A DNA stretch of 64,000 bases from Geminocystis sp. NIES-3709 (GTDB lineage: Bacteria > Cyanobacteriota > Cyanobacteriia > Cyanobacteriales > Cyanobacteriaceae): the NCBI RefSeq assembly GCF_001548115.1, contig NZ_AP014821.1, forward strand, positions 2,979,262 to 3,043,261, in the 5' to 3' direction. The notes below the pieces were generated by a model. The model worked only from the letters and a program-made list of their open reading frames with translations, ran no database searches and was not told the DNA's origin. Made by a program: the position numbers and the translations under genes. Below are positions 8,011 to 18,301 of this stretch, piece after piece. Position 1 is the first letter of the stretch. Each line of letters begins with the position of its first letter.

Positions 8011-8073
8011 ATTTAGTCGCTTTAGCTGACTTGTGCTATGAGCCTTGAAATTTATGTCAAGGTGGTTTTTGAT
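8011..8073 (+). repeat. Intergenic repeat with AGTCGCTTTAGC core, copy 1
   Basis: TTTAGTCGCTTTAGCTGACT, then AAATTTATGTCAAGGTGG. A related stretch lies at 9493-9552 (GAGTCGCTTTAGCAGACTTG, then AAATTTCATGGCGGATTATG), with shorter forms near 9620 and inverted at 9661. The two longer copies flank the aminopeptidase gene. Origin unknown. Confidence 0.5.
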
Positions 8074-8098
8074 ACTAACACCTAACACCTAATTACTG

Positions 8099-9394
8099 AT
8101 GATTGCTTTTACAGAATATCAACAACGTCGGCAAAAATTTATGAGTACCATTGGCAAAGGGGTTGCGGTGTTTCGTAGCGCACCTCATGCGGTGATGCAC
8201 AATGATGTAGAATATGTTTATCGTCAAGATAGTGACTTTTATTATTTGACGGGATTTAATGAATCAGAAGCAGTCGCTGTTTTCGCACCTAATCATGAAG
8301 AACATCAATTCATTCTTTTTGTACAACCCAAAGATTTAGCCTCAGAAATTTGGACAGGTTATCGGGTTGGTGTTGAAGGAGCTAAAGATCTTTACGGTGC
8401 TGATGTGGTTTATCCTATTAATGAGTTAGACGAAAAATTACCTCAATATCTCATTACGGGCGATCGAGTTTACTATCATTTAGGTAGAGATTTACCTTTC
8501 AATGAAAAAATTATCTACCATTGGCAAAAGTTAATTGCTAGTTATCCCAAAACAGGACAATCACCCACAGCTCTCGAAGATAGTAATTTTGTTTTACATC
8601 CTTTACGGTTAGTAAAAAGTGAAGGAGAAATTACCATGATACGCAAAGCAACGGAAATTTCTGTAAAAGGACATCAACGGGCGCGAGAATTTGCTCAACC
8701 CGGACGTTATGAGTATGAAGTTCAAGCAGAAATTGAGCATACTTTTAGACAATTGGGAGGAGATGGTGTTGCTTATCCCTCGATCGTAGCATCAGGAGGA
8801 AACTCTTGTATTTTGCACTATATCGAAAATAACCGCAAAATGGAAGCAGGAGATTTATTGTTAATTGATGCAGGATGCTGTTATGGGTATTATAACGGTG
8901 ATATTACTCGCACTTTTCCTGTAGATGGTAAATATACTCCCCAACAAAAAGACATTTATCAGTTAGTTTTATCTGCCCAAACCCAAGCTATAGAGCAAGT
9001 GAAACCGGGCAACACCTATAATCAATTTCATGAAAAAGCAGTAGAAGTATTAGTAGAAGGGTTAAAAGAACTTAAATTGTTACAAGGAGATACCAAAGAA
9101 ATAATCGAACAAGAAAAATATAAACCCTTCTATATGCACCGTACAGGGCATTGGCTAGGATTAGATGTTCATGATGCTGGATCTTATAAACAAGATAAAG
9201 AAAATTGGCTCACTTTTCAACCCGGAAATATTGTTACTGTTGAGCCCGGTATTTATATTTCACCTTATATTACTCCTTTTGAGGGACAGCCAGAAATTTC
9301 TGATATGTGGAAGGGAATCGGTGTCAGAATCGAAGATGATGTATTAGTTACGGAGTCGGGGAATGAAGTTTTAACCAGTGACATTGAAAAGTAA
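8099..9394 (+). CDS. pepP: Xaa-Pro aminopeptidase (M24B family)
   Basis: Cytoplasmic dinuclear metallopeptidase that removes an N-terminal residue before proline. The N-terminal creatinase-like domain (1-170) includes RQDSDFYYLTGF, a classic PepP signature. The C-terminal pita-bread domain carries the five metal ligands in order: LLLIDAG and GDITRTFPV (two Asp), HRTGHWLGLDVHD (His), TVEPGIYI (Glu) and GIGVRIEDDVLV (Glu). The 431-residue length is normal and every ligand is present, so it should be active. The ATG start gives the expected MIAFTEYQQRRQKFM beginning. It stands alone; an AGTCGCTTTAGC-type repeat lies on each side. Confidence 0.92.
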   Translation: MIAFTEYQQRRQKFMSTIGKGVAVFRSAPHAVMHNDVEYVYRQDSDFYYLTGFNESEAVAVFAPNHEEHQFILFVQPKDLASEIWTGYRVGVEGAKDLYGADVVYPINELDEKLPQYLITGDRVYYHLGRDLPFNEKIIYHWQKLIASYPKTGQSPTALEDSNFVLHPLRLVKSEGEITMIRKATEISVKGHQRAREFAQPGRYEYEVQAEIEHTFRQLGGDGVAYPSIVASGGNSCILHYIENNRKMEAGDLLLIDAGCCYGYYNGDITRTFPVDGKYTPQQKDIYQLVLSAQTQAIEQVKPGNTYNQFHEKAVEVLVEGLKELKLLQGDTKEIIEQEKYKPFYMHRTGHWLGLDVHDAGSYKQDKENWLTFQPGNIVTVEPGIYISPYITPFEGQPEISDMWKGIGVRIEDDVLVTESGNEVLTSDIEK

Positions 9395-9714
9395 GGAGTA
9401 CCTCAGTCAGTTCAACGTGAATTACAGGACACTACTTGGAAGCGTCATAATTGTCATTCCCAAAACTCATAATAAATAAAAAGATATTGCGATGAGTCGC
9501 TTTAGCAGACTTGCTCTAAGTTAAGAAATAAATTTCATGGCGGATTATGATATGCCATCCCAAATGATATACGATCAAGCCATTTGACGATGAAACTACC
9601 CATAATAAATTGTATCATAAGTCGCTTTGCAATAAATTCACAAAGCTAATCGCATAAATCAGCTAAAGCGATTATTATTCTAAATTAAAAGCCATAATTA
9701 ATCTTCTAATTTCC
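9395..9714. other. Intergenic region with AGTCGCTTTAGC repeats
   Basis: About 320 bases. It contains repeat copy 2 at 9493-9552, a short form at 9619-9630 (AAGTCGCTTTGC) and an inverted form at 9661-9672 (AGCTAAAGCGATT), so short arms face each other. No gene or clear promoter was found. Confidence 0.45.
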
Positions 9715-12700
9715 GTGATTATTAACCAAAAAAACGAGACTCCTCCTTCTCACCCTAAATCTTTGCAAATTCAAGCGTCTCCTGAGTTGGGAAAATGGTT
9801 ACAACAGGAAAAAATAAGTCTTGCTTTCACTACCTATCAAACTAATCGGTTAATTTTTGTAGGTAGTAAAACTGATGGTAATATAGCCCTGAATGAAAGG
9901 CTTTTCGATAAACCAATGGGATTATACGCCCACAATCATAGTCTTTATATGACTACTCGTTATCAAATTTGGCGACTAGATAACCTTTTAAGAGAAGGAG
10001 AAAAATATCAAGGGTGGGATCGACTTTATGTCCCCAGTGTGAGTTATACTACGGGTAGCCTTAATGTTCATGATGTAGTAGTAAATTACAATGAACAACT
10101 TTTATTCGTTAATACCGATTTTAGTTGTTTAGCCACGATCGAAAGAGGTTATAGTTTTAAATCAGTATGGCAACCCCATTTCATCAAAAAGCTACGCTCA
10201 GAAGATAGTTGTCACCTTAACGGTTTAGCTTTAGTTGACGGCAAAGCTACTTACATGACGGCTTGTAGTGCTACTAATAACCCCGCAGGATGGCGTAATT
10301 GTCGTTTAAACGGTGGCATTGTTTTACACATTCCCAGTAATGACATTATTGCTGAAGGTTTATCTATGCCTCACTCTCCCCGTTGGTATCAAGGCAAGTT
10401 ATGGTTACTAAATGCAGGTACAGGAGATTTCGGATATATTGAAAATAATAAATTTATTCCCCTCACATTTTGCCCCGGTTTTGTACGTGGCTTGGCTTTT
10501 TGGCAAAATTATGCTTTTGTAGGATTGTCGAAACTTCGATCGAACTCTTTTACGGGGTTAACTTTAGAAAATCGCCTTATTCAACAGGAAATGACGGCAG
10601 GTTGTGGCTTATTGGTGATTGATATTAACACAGGGAAAGTAATCCATAGCTTATTTTTTGAAAGTGTCATTGAGGAATTATTCGATGTGGTAGTATTGCC
10701 TAATATCCTCTCTCCTAAAGCATTAGGTTTTCAAGATGAAGATATTGAGAGATTAATCACGTTTCCCGAAAGTAAAGGGATTATCACCACTAAACCCACC
10801 GTAAAATGCCCCAGTATCGGTGAAAAAGCCCCCATAGCAGGATTACCCAATCAACAAAGATTAGCAGAAGAAAAAGAAAGTTTTTCTAGTGAGGCTGTTA
10901 AATATCAAAGAGTCTATCATCTCAATCCCGAAAGTTTAGCACCTTATGACACCATGACATTCCCCAGTTTGCAAAATCGTTGGCAGACTCAATCCCAACG
11001 GGGAGAATTAGTGGGCATTTCTGCTTCCATTTTCGGGGATATGGTGGGTTTTCTCATTGCGGAATTTTTGCCTGATACCACCGCCGAGATTATTTCTTTA
11101 TTAGTCGCAGACGGTTATCGTCAACAGGGTATCGCTACCAAAATGTTAATTCTCCTCGAAAAAGAGTTAATCAAGGAAAAATGTCTTTCTCTAAAAATTG
11201 TTTATGAATCTTCTCAATTTATCGATACGAGACTGACTCCTTTACTGCAAAAATTAGCTTGGCAATCTTTCACTGTTATCGATAACAACCACAAACAGGC
11301 AATTAAATTATTAACAAATCTCTCTCTATCCTCCTTGACAACAGAGGAAGACAACCCTCCCTTTATTTCCCAAGAATTGCCAAAACAAGAGAGAATACAC
11401 ACTAAGAAAGCAAAAAGACAAAAACAAGGCAAAGGTTTTCTATCTACTGTTACTTCTACCCCTGTTAATCTATCATTGAGTCAGGAAATAAAAAATACTG
11501 ATGAAGATAGGCAAAGGGTATCTCCTCTTAATCCTTTCTTAGTAAGGGGCAACAAGCAATATAATCAACCTTTGGCAACAACTTCTGTTAACCCTAATGC
11601 TAGATTAAAATTTGAGGAAGGGAAAGCAAAATTTAAACGTCAAGACTTTGAAGGTTCGATCGAATCTTTCCGTGAGGCAATCAAGCTACAGTCTAATTAT
11701 ATTCCCCCCTATAACCAATTAGGCAATGCTTTACAGATGTTAGGCAAAACAGAAGAAGCTATCCAAGCCTATCAACAACTGTTAACGATTAATCCAAATG
11801 TTGCCCCTGCTTATAATAACTTAGGTAGTTGTTTGCAAATTAAAAACCGCATCGAAGAAGCTATCCAAGCCTACGAAAAAGCCATTCAACTTAAACCCGA
11901 CTTTACCCAAGCCTATTCTAATTTAGCTATCTTATTCAGTAATCAAGGCAAATCTCAAGAAGCAGAAAAATGTCTTCAACAAATCCTGAGTTTACAACCT
12001 AACAACCCCGAAATTTATTACGAATTAGGAAATCTTTTCAGAAGTCTTGGTAAAAATGATGAAGCCATAGACTACTTTCGTCAAGCTATTAAATTAAAAC
12101 CAGACTATAGCCCAGCCTATCAAAATTTAGGTTGTCTGGTAATGATGCGCAATCAAATGGAGTTAGCTCAATCTTGTTTTGAAAAGGTGCTAAAATTAGA
12201 GCCTGATAATGCTGAATGTTATGGTAATTATGGCAATGTTTTAGAAGCTCAAAATCATTTTAAATTAGCATTACAAGCCTACGATCGATCTTTAAGTTTA
12301 AAACCATCAGCTCTTAACATCCTATATCAAAAAGAGAATCTTCGGTTAACCCTCTGTGATTGGGAAGATTTCGATACCAGAATGGAGTTATTAGAAAGAG
12401 AAATCACCACCTATCTAAAGGAAAAAAAAACCCCTTTACTTGTGCCTTTGGTGTTAAATACCTTCAATTTTCCTATCTCCCTTCATCGTCAAATCAATCT
12501 GCAATGGGGTTATAACTTTACTCACAGTATGATGCAAATTAAACAACAAAGTAATTTTATCCCTCGTATCCATCCAAAACAAAAACTACGCATCGGCTAT
12601 GTTTCTGCTGACTTCCGTTGTCATGCTATGGGAGTTTTAATTTATCAAATGTTTCAATATCACAACCGAAACTCCTTTGAGGCTTACTGCTATTCCCTAA

Positions 12701-14460
12701 GCGATTATGAAGACAATATGACCAATATTATTAAACAAGGGTGCGATCGATTTGTCAACATAACCTCTCAGTCTCCCCAAGACACCGCTAAACTTATCTA
12801 TCAAGACGGCATTGATATTTTAATCGACTTAATGGGATATACTAACCTATCTCGCCCCGCCATTTTTGCCTTACAAGCTGCACCTATCCAAATCAGCTAC
12901 TTAGGACATCCTAACACCATGGGAGCAGATTTTATCCAATATATTCTCGCCGATGAAACCATTATCCCCCCTGAGTTAGAAAAATATTATACAGAGGAAA
13001 TTATCCGTTTACCTTATGGCTTTGTTGCTTCGCCTTTAGAAATGTCAGAAAAAACCTTTACCCGTGCCGATTTTGGCTTACCCGAAACTGCCGTTGTCTA
13101 TGGTTGCTTTAACCGCAGTAATAAACTTCATCCCGATTTATTCGATATTTGGATAGAAATTTTACGACAAGTACCCGATTCCGTGTTATGGTTTTTAGAA
13201 GATCATCAAGAAGTCATTGAAAATCTGCAAAATCAGGCAAAAAAAGCAGGAATCGATATTAAACGCCTCATTTTCACCCCTAAACTACCTACCACAGAAT
13301 TTAACACCGTTTCTTCTCTTGCAGATTTATTCTTAGATAGTTACATTTATAATGCTGGTTCAACTGCCGTCTGTGCCTTATGGGGAGGCTTACCCATTTT
13401 AACCTGCACGGGAGAAATTTTTGTGTCTCGCATGGGGGCAAGTCTTTGTAAATCCGTTGGTTTAGAATCCCTAATTTGTCAAACTCCCCTTGAATATCAA
13501 CAAAAAGCCATCGAATTAGGTAAAAATCCTTCTACTCTGCTTCAACTAAAAGAGCATTTAATGGGTTCAAAAGAAGAATTACCTCTTTTTAAAACTAAAC
13601 AGTGGATTAAAAGCCTAGAAAGTGTATTAAAAGCTGTATGGGATGACTTTTTAACAGTTAATGGAGAGCAAGAAAATAGTGAAAATCAATATCAGTTTAC
13701 TCTCAACCGAAAAAGAAAAGCACAAGGAAATCTCTTTACTGTGACGAAAATGGGCTTAAAACCACTAAATAATCAAAATATCCGGAAAATTCGCCTAGTT
13801 TGTGCCACTAGAGAGACGAAAGATAACTTTTTCTCGAAAACATCTCTTGGTTGTTCCCTTCTCAAGTACAATATACCCTCATTAGAAATAAAATTATTTA
13901 CTGAGAATACTGTCGGTTTACCTATTCTCTATAATCGTATCATTGAAGAATCCGTGATCGATCGAGCTATCTTAATCTTTATCCATGATGATGTTTCGAT
14001 CGATGATCCTCATTGGTTAACTAAAACAGTAAAAGCCTTAAAAGTATTCGATATTGTGGGATTAGCAGGAAACAAAAGACGACTACCCCAACAACCAAAC
14101 TGGTATTTTACCGATGCCCAATTAACCCCAGATACGAAAAAAAATCTAAGCGGTATCGTTTATCATACTAAAGAATTAGAATCTCAACCTTCCTTATATG
14201 GTGCATCTTTTCAACAGGTGAAACTCTTAGATGGTTTAACGTTAATTTGTCACAGTGAAACCTTAATAGCTAATGATATGCGTTTTGATGAACAATTTGA
14301 CTTTCATTTTTACGATATGGATTTATGCCGTCAAAGGGAGATGAAAAATGTAACGATGGGTACATGGAATATTTTTGTTACCCATGATAGCGGAGGAAAT
14401 TTTGGGGATGAGAAATTTCGCTCGAACTATAAAAAATATCTGCAAAAATGGGGGGAATAA
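9715..14460 (+). CDS. Multidomain protein: TIGR03032 domain, GNAT-like domain, TPRs, OGT-type glycosyltransferase (GT41) and C-terminal GT-A-like domain
   Basis: A 1581-residue protein starting at a GTG. Residues about 20-340 resemble the TIGR03032 family (WRLDNLL, HFIKKL, SPRWYQGKLWLLNAGTG), a beta-propeller-like module of unknown function. About 395-540 look like a GNAT acetyltransferase (LLVADGYRQQGIATKML is the acetyl-CoA loop pattern). About 620-870 hold tandem TPRs with the usual W/Y-A-P spacing. About 955-1310 form the O-GlcNAc transferase core: RIGYVSADFRCHAMG, DILIDLMGYT, QISYLGHPNTMGADFIQY and YNAGSTAVCALWGG. About 1355-1580 resemble a second glycosyltransferase with FIHDDVSIDD and YDMDLCRQREM. 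OGT enzymes transfer sugars from a nucleotide sugar to protein Ser/Thr, and TPRs bind the acceptor. Proline/serine-rich linkers separate the modules. A nearby RTX protein could be a substrate, which is inference only. Confidence 0.82.
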   Translation: MIINQKNETPPSHPKSLQIQASPELGKWLQQEKISLAFTTYQTNRLIFVGSKTDGNIALNERLFDKPMGLYAHNHSLYMTTRYQIWRLDNLLREGEKYQGWDRLYVPSVSYTTGSLNVHDVVVNYNEQLLFVNTDFSCLATIERGYSFKSVWQPHFIKKLRSEDSCHLNGLALVDGKATYMTACSATNNPAGWRNCRLNGGIVLHIPSNDIIAEGLSMPHSPRWYQGKLWLLNAGTGDFGYIENNKFIPLTFCPGFVRGLAFWQNYAFVGLSKLRSNSFTGLTLENRLIQQEMTAGCGLLVIDINTGKVIHSLFFESVIEELFDVVVLPNILSPKALGFQDEDIERLITFPESKGIITTKPTVKCPSIGEKAPIAGLPNQQRLAEEKESFSSEAVKYQRVYHLNPESLAPYDTMTFPSLQNRWQTQSQRGELVGISASIFGDMVGFLIAEFLPDTTAEIISLLVADGYRQQGIATKMLILLEKELIKEKCLSLKIVYESSQFIDTRLTPLLQKLAWQSFTVIDNNHKQAIKLLTNLSLSSLTTEEDNPPFISQELPKQERIHTKKAKRQKQGKGFLSTVTSTPVNLSLSQEIKNTDEDRQRVSPLNPFLVRGNKQYNQPLATTSVNPNARLKFEEGKAKFKRQDFEGSIESFREAIKLQSNYIPPYNQLGNALQMLGKTEEAIQAYQQLLTINPNVAPAYNNLGSCLQIKNRIEEAIQAYEKAIQLKPDFTQAYSNLAILFSNQGKSQEAEKCLQQILSLQPNNPEIYYELGNLFRSLGKNDEAIDYFRQAIKLKPDYSPAYQNLGCLVMMRNQMELAQSCFEKVLKLEPDNAECYGNYGNVLEAQNHFKLALQAYDRSLSLKPSALNILYQKENLRLTLCDWEDFDTRMELLEREITTYLKEKKTPLLVPLVLNTFNFPISLHRQINLQWGYNFTHSMMQIKQQSNFIPRIHPKQKLRIGYVSADFRCHAMGVLIYQMFQYHNRNSFEAYCYSLSDYEDNMTNIIKQGCDRFVNITSQSPQDTAKLIYQDGIDILIDLMGYTNLSRPAIFALQAAPIQISYLGHPNTMGADFIQYILADETIIPPELEKYYTEEIIRLPYGFVASPLEMSEKTFTRADFGLPETAVVYGCFNRSNKLHPDLFDIWIEILRQVPDSVLWFLEDHQEVIENLQNQAKKAGIDIKRLIFTPKLPTTEFNTVSSLADLFLDSYIYNAGSTAVCALWGGLPILTCTGEIFVSRMGASLCKSVGLESLICQTPLEYQQKAIELGKNPSTLLQLKEHLMGSKEELPLFKTKQWIKSLESVLKAVWDDFLTVNGEQENSENQYQFTLNRKRKAQGNLFTVTKMGLKPLNNQNIRKIRLVCATRETKDNFFSKTSLGCSLLKYNIPSLEIKLFTENTVGLPILYNRIIEESVIDRAILIFIHDDVSIDDPHWLTKTVKALKVFDIVGLAGNKRRLPQQPNWYFTDAQLTPDTKKNLSGIVYHTKELESQPSLYGASFQQVKLLDGLTLICHSETLIANDMRFDEQFDFHFYDMDLCRQREMKNVTMGTWNIFVTHDSGGNFGDEKFRSNYKKYLQKWGE

Positions 14461-14537
14461 ACACGATCAAGCCATGAAATAGTCTTAAAACTCGATCGTT
14501 ATAATAGAAGATGAAGTGGTAGGTAAAAACAAAAACC

Positions 14538-15263
14538 ATGACGGAAACTGAAATTAAAAATATTATTGAACAACAGTTACCAGAATTAATCAAAAATCCA
14601 TCGATGCGAGATTTTATTCTGCGTACTGTCTCAGAGTATTACGCACCAAAACAAGAAACAGAAAGCAAGTTTGACAGAATTTTAGCAGAGTTACAGCACG
14701 ATCGAGAAGAACAAGTCCGTAAATGGGATGAAAATAATCGTCGTTTAGATGAGTTTATCCATCAACAAAATCTCAAATGGGAGGAAAATAAACAGCAATG
14801 GCATGAACAAAATGAACTCAATAAGGCGATGTTAGAAGAAATCAAAAAACTGAGCAAAAAATACGATAGTACTATTGGAGCTTTAGGGTCACGATGGGGA
14901 TTATACTCAGAAGCAAGTTTTCGTAATGCCCTTAAAGGTATCCTTGAAGACTCCTTTGGAGTACAAGTATTAAATGTCAATGAATTTGACGATGAAGGAG
15001 AAGTGTTTGGCAGACCAGATCAAGTAGAAATTGATGTTATAGTGAAAAATGGTTTACTGATTTTGTGTGAAATCAAATCCTCGATCGATAAAGCGGGAAT
15101 GTATATATTTGATAAGAAAGTAGCTTTTTACGAAAAACGTCATCAAAGAAAAGCTAATCGTAAAATGGTTATTTGTCCGATGGTTGATGACAGAGCGAAA
15201 CCTGTAGCGAAAAATTTAGGCATTGAACTTTATAGCTATGGCGACAGCGTAGAATTGAATTAG
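14538..15263 (+). CDS. DUF3782-type protein with coiled coil and PD-(D/E)XK nuclease-like core
   Basis: Residues 40-110 are charged and helical (repeated REEQVRKWDENNRR-like heptads), giving a long coiled coil. The C-terminal half (about 115-241) has SRWGLYSEASFRNAL, then EIDVIV (D166) and LCEIKSS (E178, K180). This is the D...ExK pattern of the PD-(D/E)XK fold, followed by FYEKRHQRKANRKMVICPMVD. Cyanobacteria carry many such genes, often next to unrelated genes and sometimes in large families. The biological role is unsettled; nuclease activity has been proposed but I know of no firm proof. It lies 77 bases after the glycosyltransferase gene, on the same strand. Confidence 0.75.
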   Translation: MTETEIKNIIEQQLPELIKNPSMRDFILRTVSEYYAPKQETESKFDRILAELQHDREEQVRKWDENNRRLDEFIHQQNLKWEENKQQWHEQNELNKAMLEEIKKLSKKYDSTIGALGSRWGLYSEASFRNALKGILEDSFGVQVLNVNEFDDEGEVFGRPDQVEIDVIVKNGLLILCEIKSSIDKAGMYIFDKKVAFYEKRHQRKANRKMVICPMVDDRAKPVAKNLGIELYSYGDSVELN

Positions 15264-15417
15264 AGAAGATCGATCTTGATCGCCCACCGCCACTTGTGGT
15301 GATCGATCACAACCCCCCCTTGACGATGGAAGGATCGAATTATCAAAATTTCATCAAAAAAACCGTTGAGCAAACTTTTCTTGATCTGATACCATAAAAA
15401 TTAATAATTATTTCGCC

Positions 15418-18297
15418 GTGAAAACTATGGCAGATCCCACCTTCCAAACACCCACAACTAACCCCTTCGGACTAACGGATGTAGGGGATAATGCCTCACC
15501 CCATTTGGTCGATATAGACGGTGATGGGGATTTGGATGCTTTCATTGGCAATCTTGCTGGTAATACAATGTTTTATCGCAACACAGGCAGTGCTTCCGCC
15601 CCCTCTTTCTCCTCCGAAAGTAACAATTTCGGACTAACCAATGTGGGTAATTATGCGAGTCCCTCCTTGGTGGATATAGACGGGGATGGGGATTTGGATT
15701 CTTTCATTGGTGCATTTAATGGTAGTACAATATTTTATCGCAACACGGGCAGTGCTTCGGCACCCTCCTTCTCCTCTGAAACTAACAACTTCGGACTAAC
15801 CAATGTGGGTGGTTGGGCATCACCCGATTTGGTGGATATAGACGGGGACGGAGATTTGGATGCTTTCATTGGTAATTTCATTGGTGATACAATGTTTTAT
15901 CGCAACACGGGCAGTGCTTCCGCTCCCTCCTTCTCCTCCGAAACTAACAACTTCGGACTAACCAATGTGGGTATTTCTGCGAGTCCCTCCTTTGTGGACA
16001 TAGACGGGGATGGGGATTTGGATGCTTTCATTGGTAATAATTATGGTAATACAATATTTTATCGCAACACGGGCAGTACTTCCGCTCCCTCCTTCTCTTC
16101 CTCTACCACTAACCCCTTCGGACTAACGGATGTGGATAATTTTGCGTCACCCTCCTTTGTGGACATAGACGGGGACGGAGATTTGGATGCTTTCATCGGC
16201 AATATTTTTGGTAATACAATATTTTTCTTGAATGATCTCCCCGTAGGAGTTACCATAACCCCTACCGGCAACGACACCACAGTAACGGAAGGAGGCACAA
16301 CAGACACCTATACCATTGTTCTTAATACACAACCCACTAGCGATGTCATCATTACCTTAACGGGTACGGTACAAGCAACCACCGACACCACAACCATCAC
16401 CTTTACCTCTGGTAACTGGAATACACCTCAAACAGTCACCGTTACAGCAGTGGACGATACCGTAGGGGAAGAAGTCCACTACAGCGCTATTAACGCCACC
16501 GTTTCCAGTGGTGACACTAACTATAACGGTATTAGTGTCGATCCAGTACGAGTGATTATTGACGACAACGACTTACCTCAAGAAGATCCCACTTTTCAAA
16601 CACCCACAACTAGCCCCTTCGGACTAGGTAATGTGGGTAGTTCTGCATCCCCCACCTTTGTAGATATAGATGGAGACGGCGATTTGGATGCTTTCATTGG
16701 TAGTCAAGATGGTAATACTTTTTTTTATCAGAACACAGGTAGTGTTTCTGTTCCCTCCTTCGTCTCCGAAAGTAACAACTTCGGACTAACTGATGTGGTA
16801 TATTCAGCGAGTCCCTATTTCGTTGATATAGATGGAGATGGAGACTTAGATGGTTTTATTAGTAATAATGATGGTAATACGATATTTTATCAGAACACAG
16901 GTAGTGTTTCTGCTCCCTCCTTCGTCTCCGAAAGTAACAACTTCGGACTAACTGATGTGGGTACTTCTGCATCCCCTACCTTTGTAGATATAGATGGAGA
17001 TGGAGATTTAGATGCTTTTATTGGAAATAATGATGGTAATACAATATTTTATCGCAACACGGGTAGTGCATCTGCTCCCGTCTTTTCTTTGGAAAGTACT
17101 AATCCCTTCGGACTCAGTGATGTGGGAAGTTTGGCTAGTCCCTATTTCGTTGATATAGATGGAGACGGGGATAAGGATGCTTTTATTGGTGATTATTTAG
17201 GTAATATACTATTTTACCGCAACACAGGTAGTGTATCTGCTCCCTCCTTCTCCTCCCCTAGCACTAATCCCTTCGGACTCAGTACTGTGGCATATTTCGC
17301 TAGTCCCACCTTCGCTGATATAGACGGAGATGGAGACTTAGATATTTTCGTTGGTACTCTGGAAAGTAATACAACATTTTTCTTGAATCAAGATAATTCA
17401 GCTCCTATTGTAGATAATCCCATTGTCGATCGAACTACCTTTGAACAGGTTGCCTTTAACTTTGCTGTACCAAGTAACACCTTTAGTGATCCAGACGTAG
17501 GGGATACTCTTACCTACAGTGCTACTTTAGCTGATGATAGTGCTTTACCTAGTTGGTTAGATTTTGATGCTAACACTCAAACATTTTCAGGCACACCCAC
17601 CAATGGTGATATTGGCAGTATTTCCATAAAGGTGACGGCAACAGATACGGGCAATTTATCGGTAACTGATACCTTTGACATAGAGATTCAACAGTTACAA
17701 ATTTTGGTAACTAACTCTACGGGGGGCAGTGATACTCTTGCGGGGGGCATAGGATTTAACCTCGTCGATGGTGCTGGAGGTAATGATTCCATCTCAGGGA
17801 ATGTTTTAACAGATACCCTTAAAGGTGGTAGCGGTAACGATACCCTTAAAGGCTCTGATGGAGATGATCTTCTCGATGGTGGTAGCGGAAATGACCTCCT
17901 GAAAGGTGATAATGGTAATGATGTTATTACGACAGGTAGTGGCAATGATACCCTTGTGGGTGGTAGTGGTAATGATACCTTAACAGGGGGTAGTGGTGCT
18001 GACTATTTGCGCTTTAATTCTCCTACGGAGGGTATCGATCGAGTTACGGACTTTAAAGTACTAGATGACACCTTTTTAATTAATAGTAGTAGTTTTGGTG
18101 GTTTAACGGTAGGAACTTTGGTTTCAAATCAATTCTCGATCGGTTCTTCGGCAACTACAGCAAATCAATTTGTCTATAATTCTACGACGGGAGCATTATG
18201 GTTTGACTCTGATGGTAGTGGTGGTAATCCGGCGGTGCAAATTGCTACGTTAAATAGTAAATTGGCATTAACGAATCAAGACTTTATCGTGATCTAA
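15418..18297 (+). CDS. Large FG-GAP/VCBS-repeat and RTX calcium-binding surface protein
   Basis: A 959-residue acidic repeat protein. Residues about 20-280 and 395-660 each hold roughly five FG-GAP/VCBS units built on VDIDGDGDLDAFIG, an EF-hand-like DxDxDG calcium loop, with FYRNTGSASAPSF spacers. Between them (about 280-390) is a Calx-beta-like segment (VTEGGTTDTYTIVL). About 665-760 is a cadherin/putative-Ig domain (LPSWLDFDANTQTFSGTP). About 770-850 are RTX nonapeptides (GGSGNDTLKGG type). The last 100 residues (DYLRFNSPTEGIDRVTDF to the end) match the end of the broken RTX gene at 35485 and probably form a type I secretion module. No signal peptide is seen. Either the GTG at 15418 or the ATG at 15427 could be the start. 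It is convergent with the response regulator, 4 bases apart. Confidence 0.85.
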   Translation: MKTMADPTFQTPTTNPFGLTDVGDNASPHLVDIDGDGDLDAFIGNLAGNTMFYRNTGSASAPSFSSESNNFGLTNVGNYASPSLVDIDGDGDLDSFIGAFNGSTIFYRNTGSASAPSFSSETNNFGLTNVGGWASPDLVDIDGDGDLDAFIGNFIGDTMFYRNTGSASAPSFSSETNNFGLTNVGISASPSFVDIDGDGDLDAFIGNNYGNTIFYRNTGSTSAPSFSSSTTNPFGLTDVDNFASPSFVDIDGDGDLDAFIGNIFGNTIFFLNDLPVGVTITPTGNDTTVTEGGTTDTYTIVLNTQPTSDVIITLTGTVQATTDTTTITFTSGNWNTPQTVTVTAVDDTVGEEVHYSAINATVSSGDTNYNGISVDPVRVIIDDNDLPQEDPTFQTPTTSPFGLGNVGSSASPTFVDIDGDGDLDAFIGSQDGNTFFYQNTGSVSVPSFVSESNNFGLTDVVYSASPYFVDIDGDGDLDGFISNNDGNTIFYQNTGSVSAPSFVSESNNFGLTDVGTSASPTFVDIDGDGDLDAFIGNNDGNTIFYRNTGSASAPVFSLESTNPFGLSDVGSLASPYFVDIDGDGDKDAFIGDYLGNILFYRNTGSVSAPSFSSPSTNPFGLSTVAYFASPTFADIDGDGDLDIFVGTLESNTTFFLNQDNSAPIVDNPIVDRTTFEQVAFNFAVPSNTFSDPDVGDTLTYSATLADDSALPSWLDFDANTQTFSGTPTNGDIGSISIKVTATDTGNLSVTDTFDIEIQQLQILVTNSTGGSDTLAGGIGFNLVDGAGGNDSISGNVLTDTLKGGSGNDTLKGSDGDDLLDGGSGNDLLKGDNGNDVITTGSGNDTLVGGSGNDTLTGGSGADYLRFNSPTEGIDRVTDFKVLDDTFLINSSSFGGLTVGTLVSNQFSIGSSATTANQFVYNSTTGALWFDSDGSGGNPAVQIATLNSKLALTNQDFIVI

Positions 18298-18301
18298 TTT
18301 A

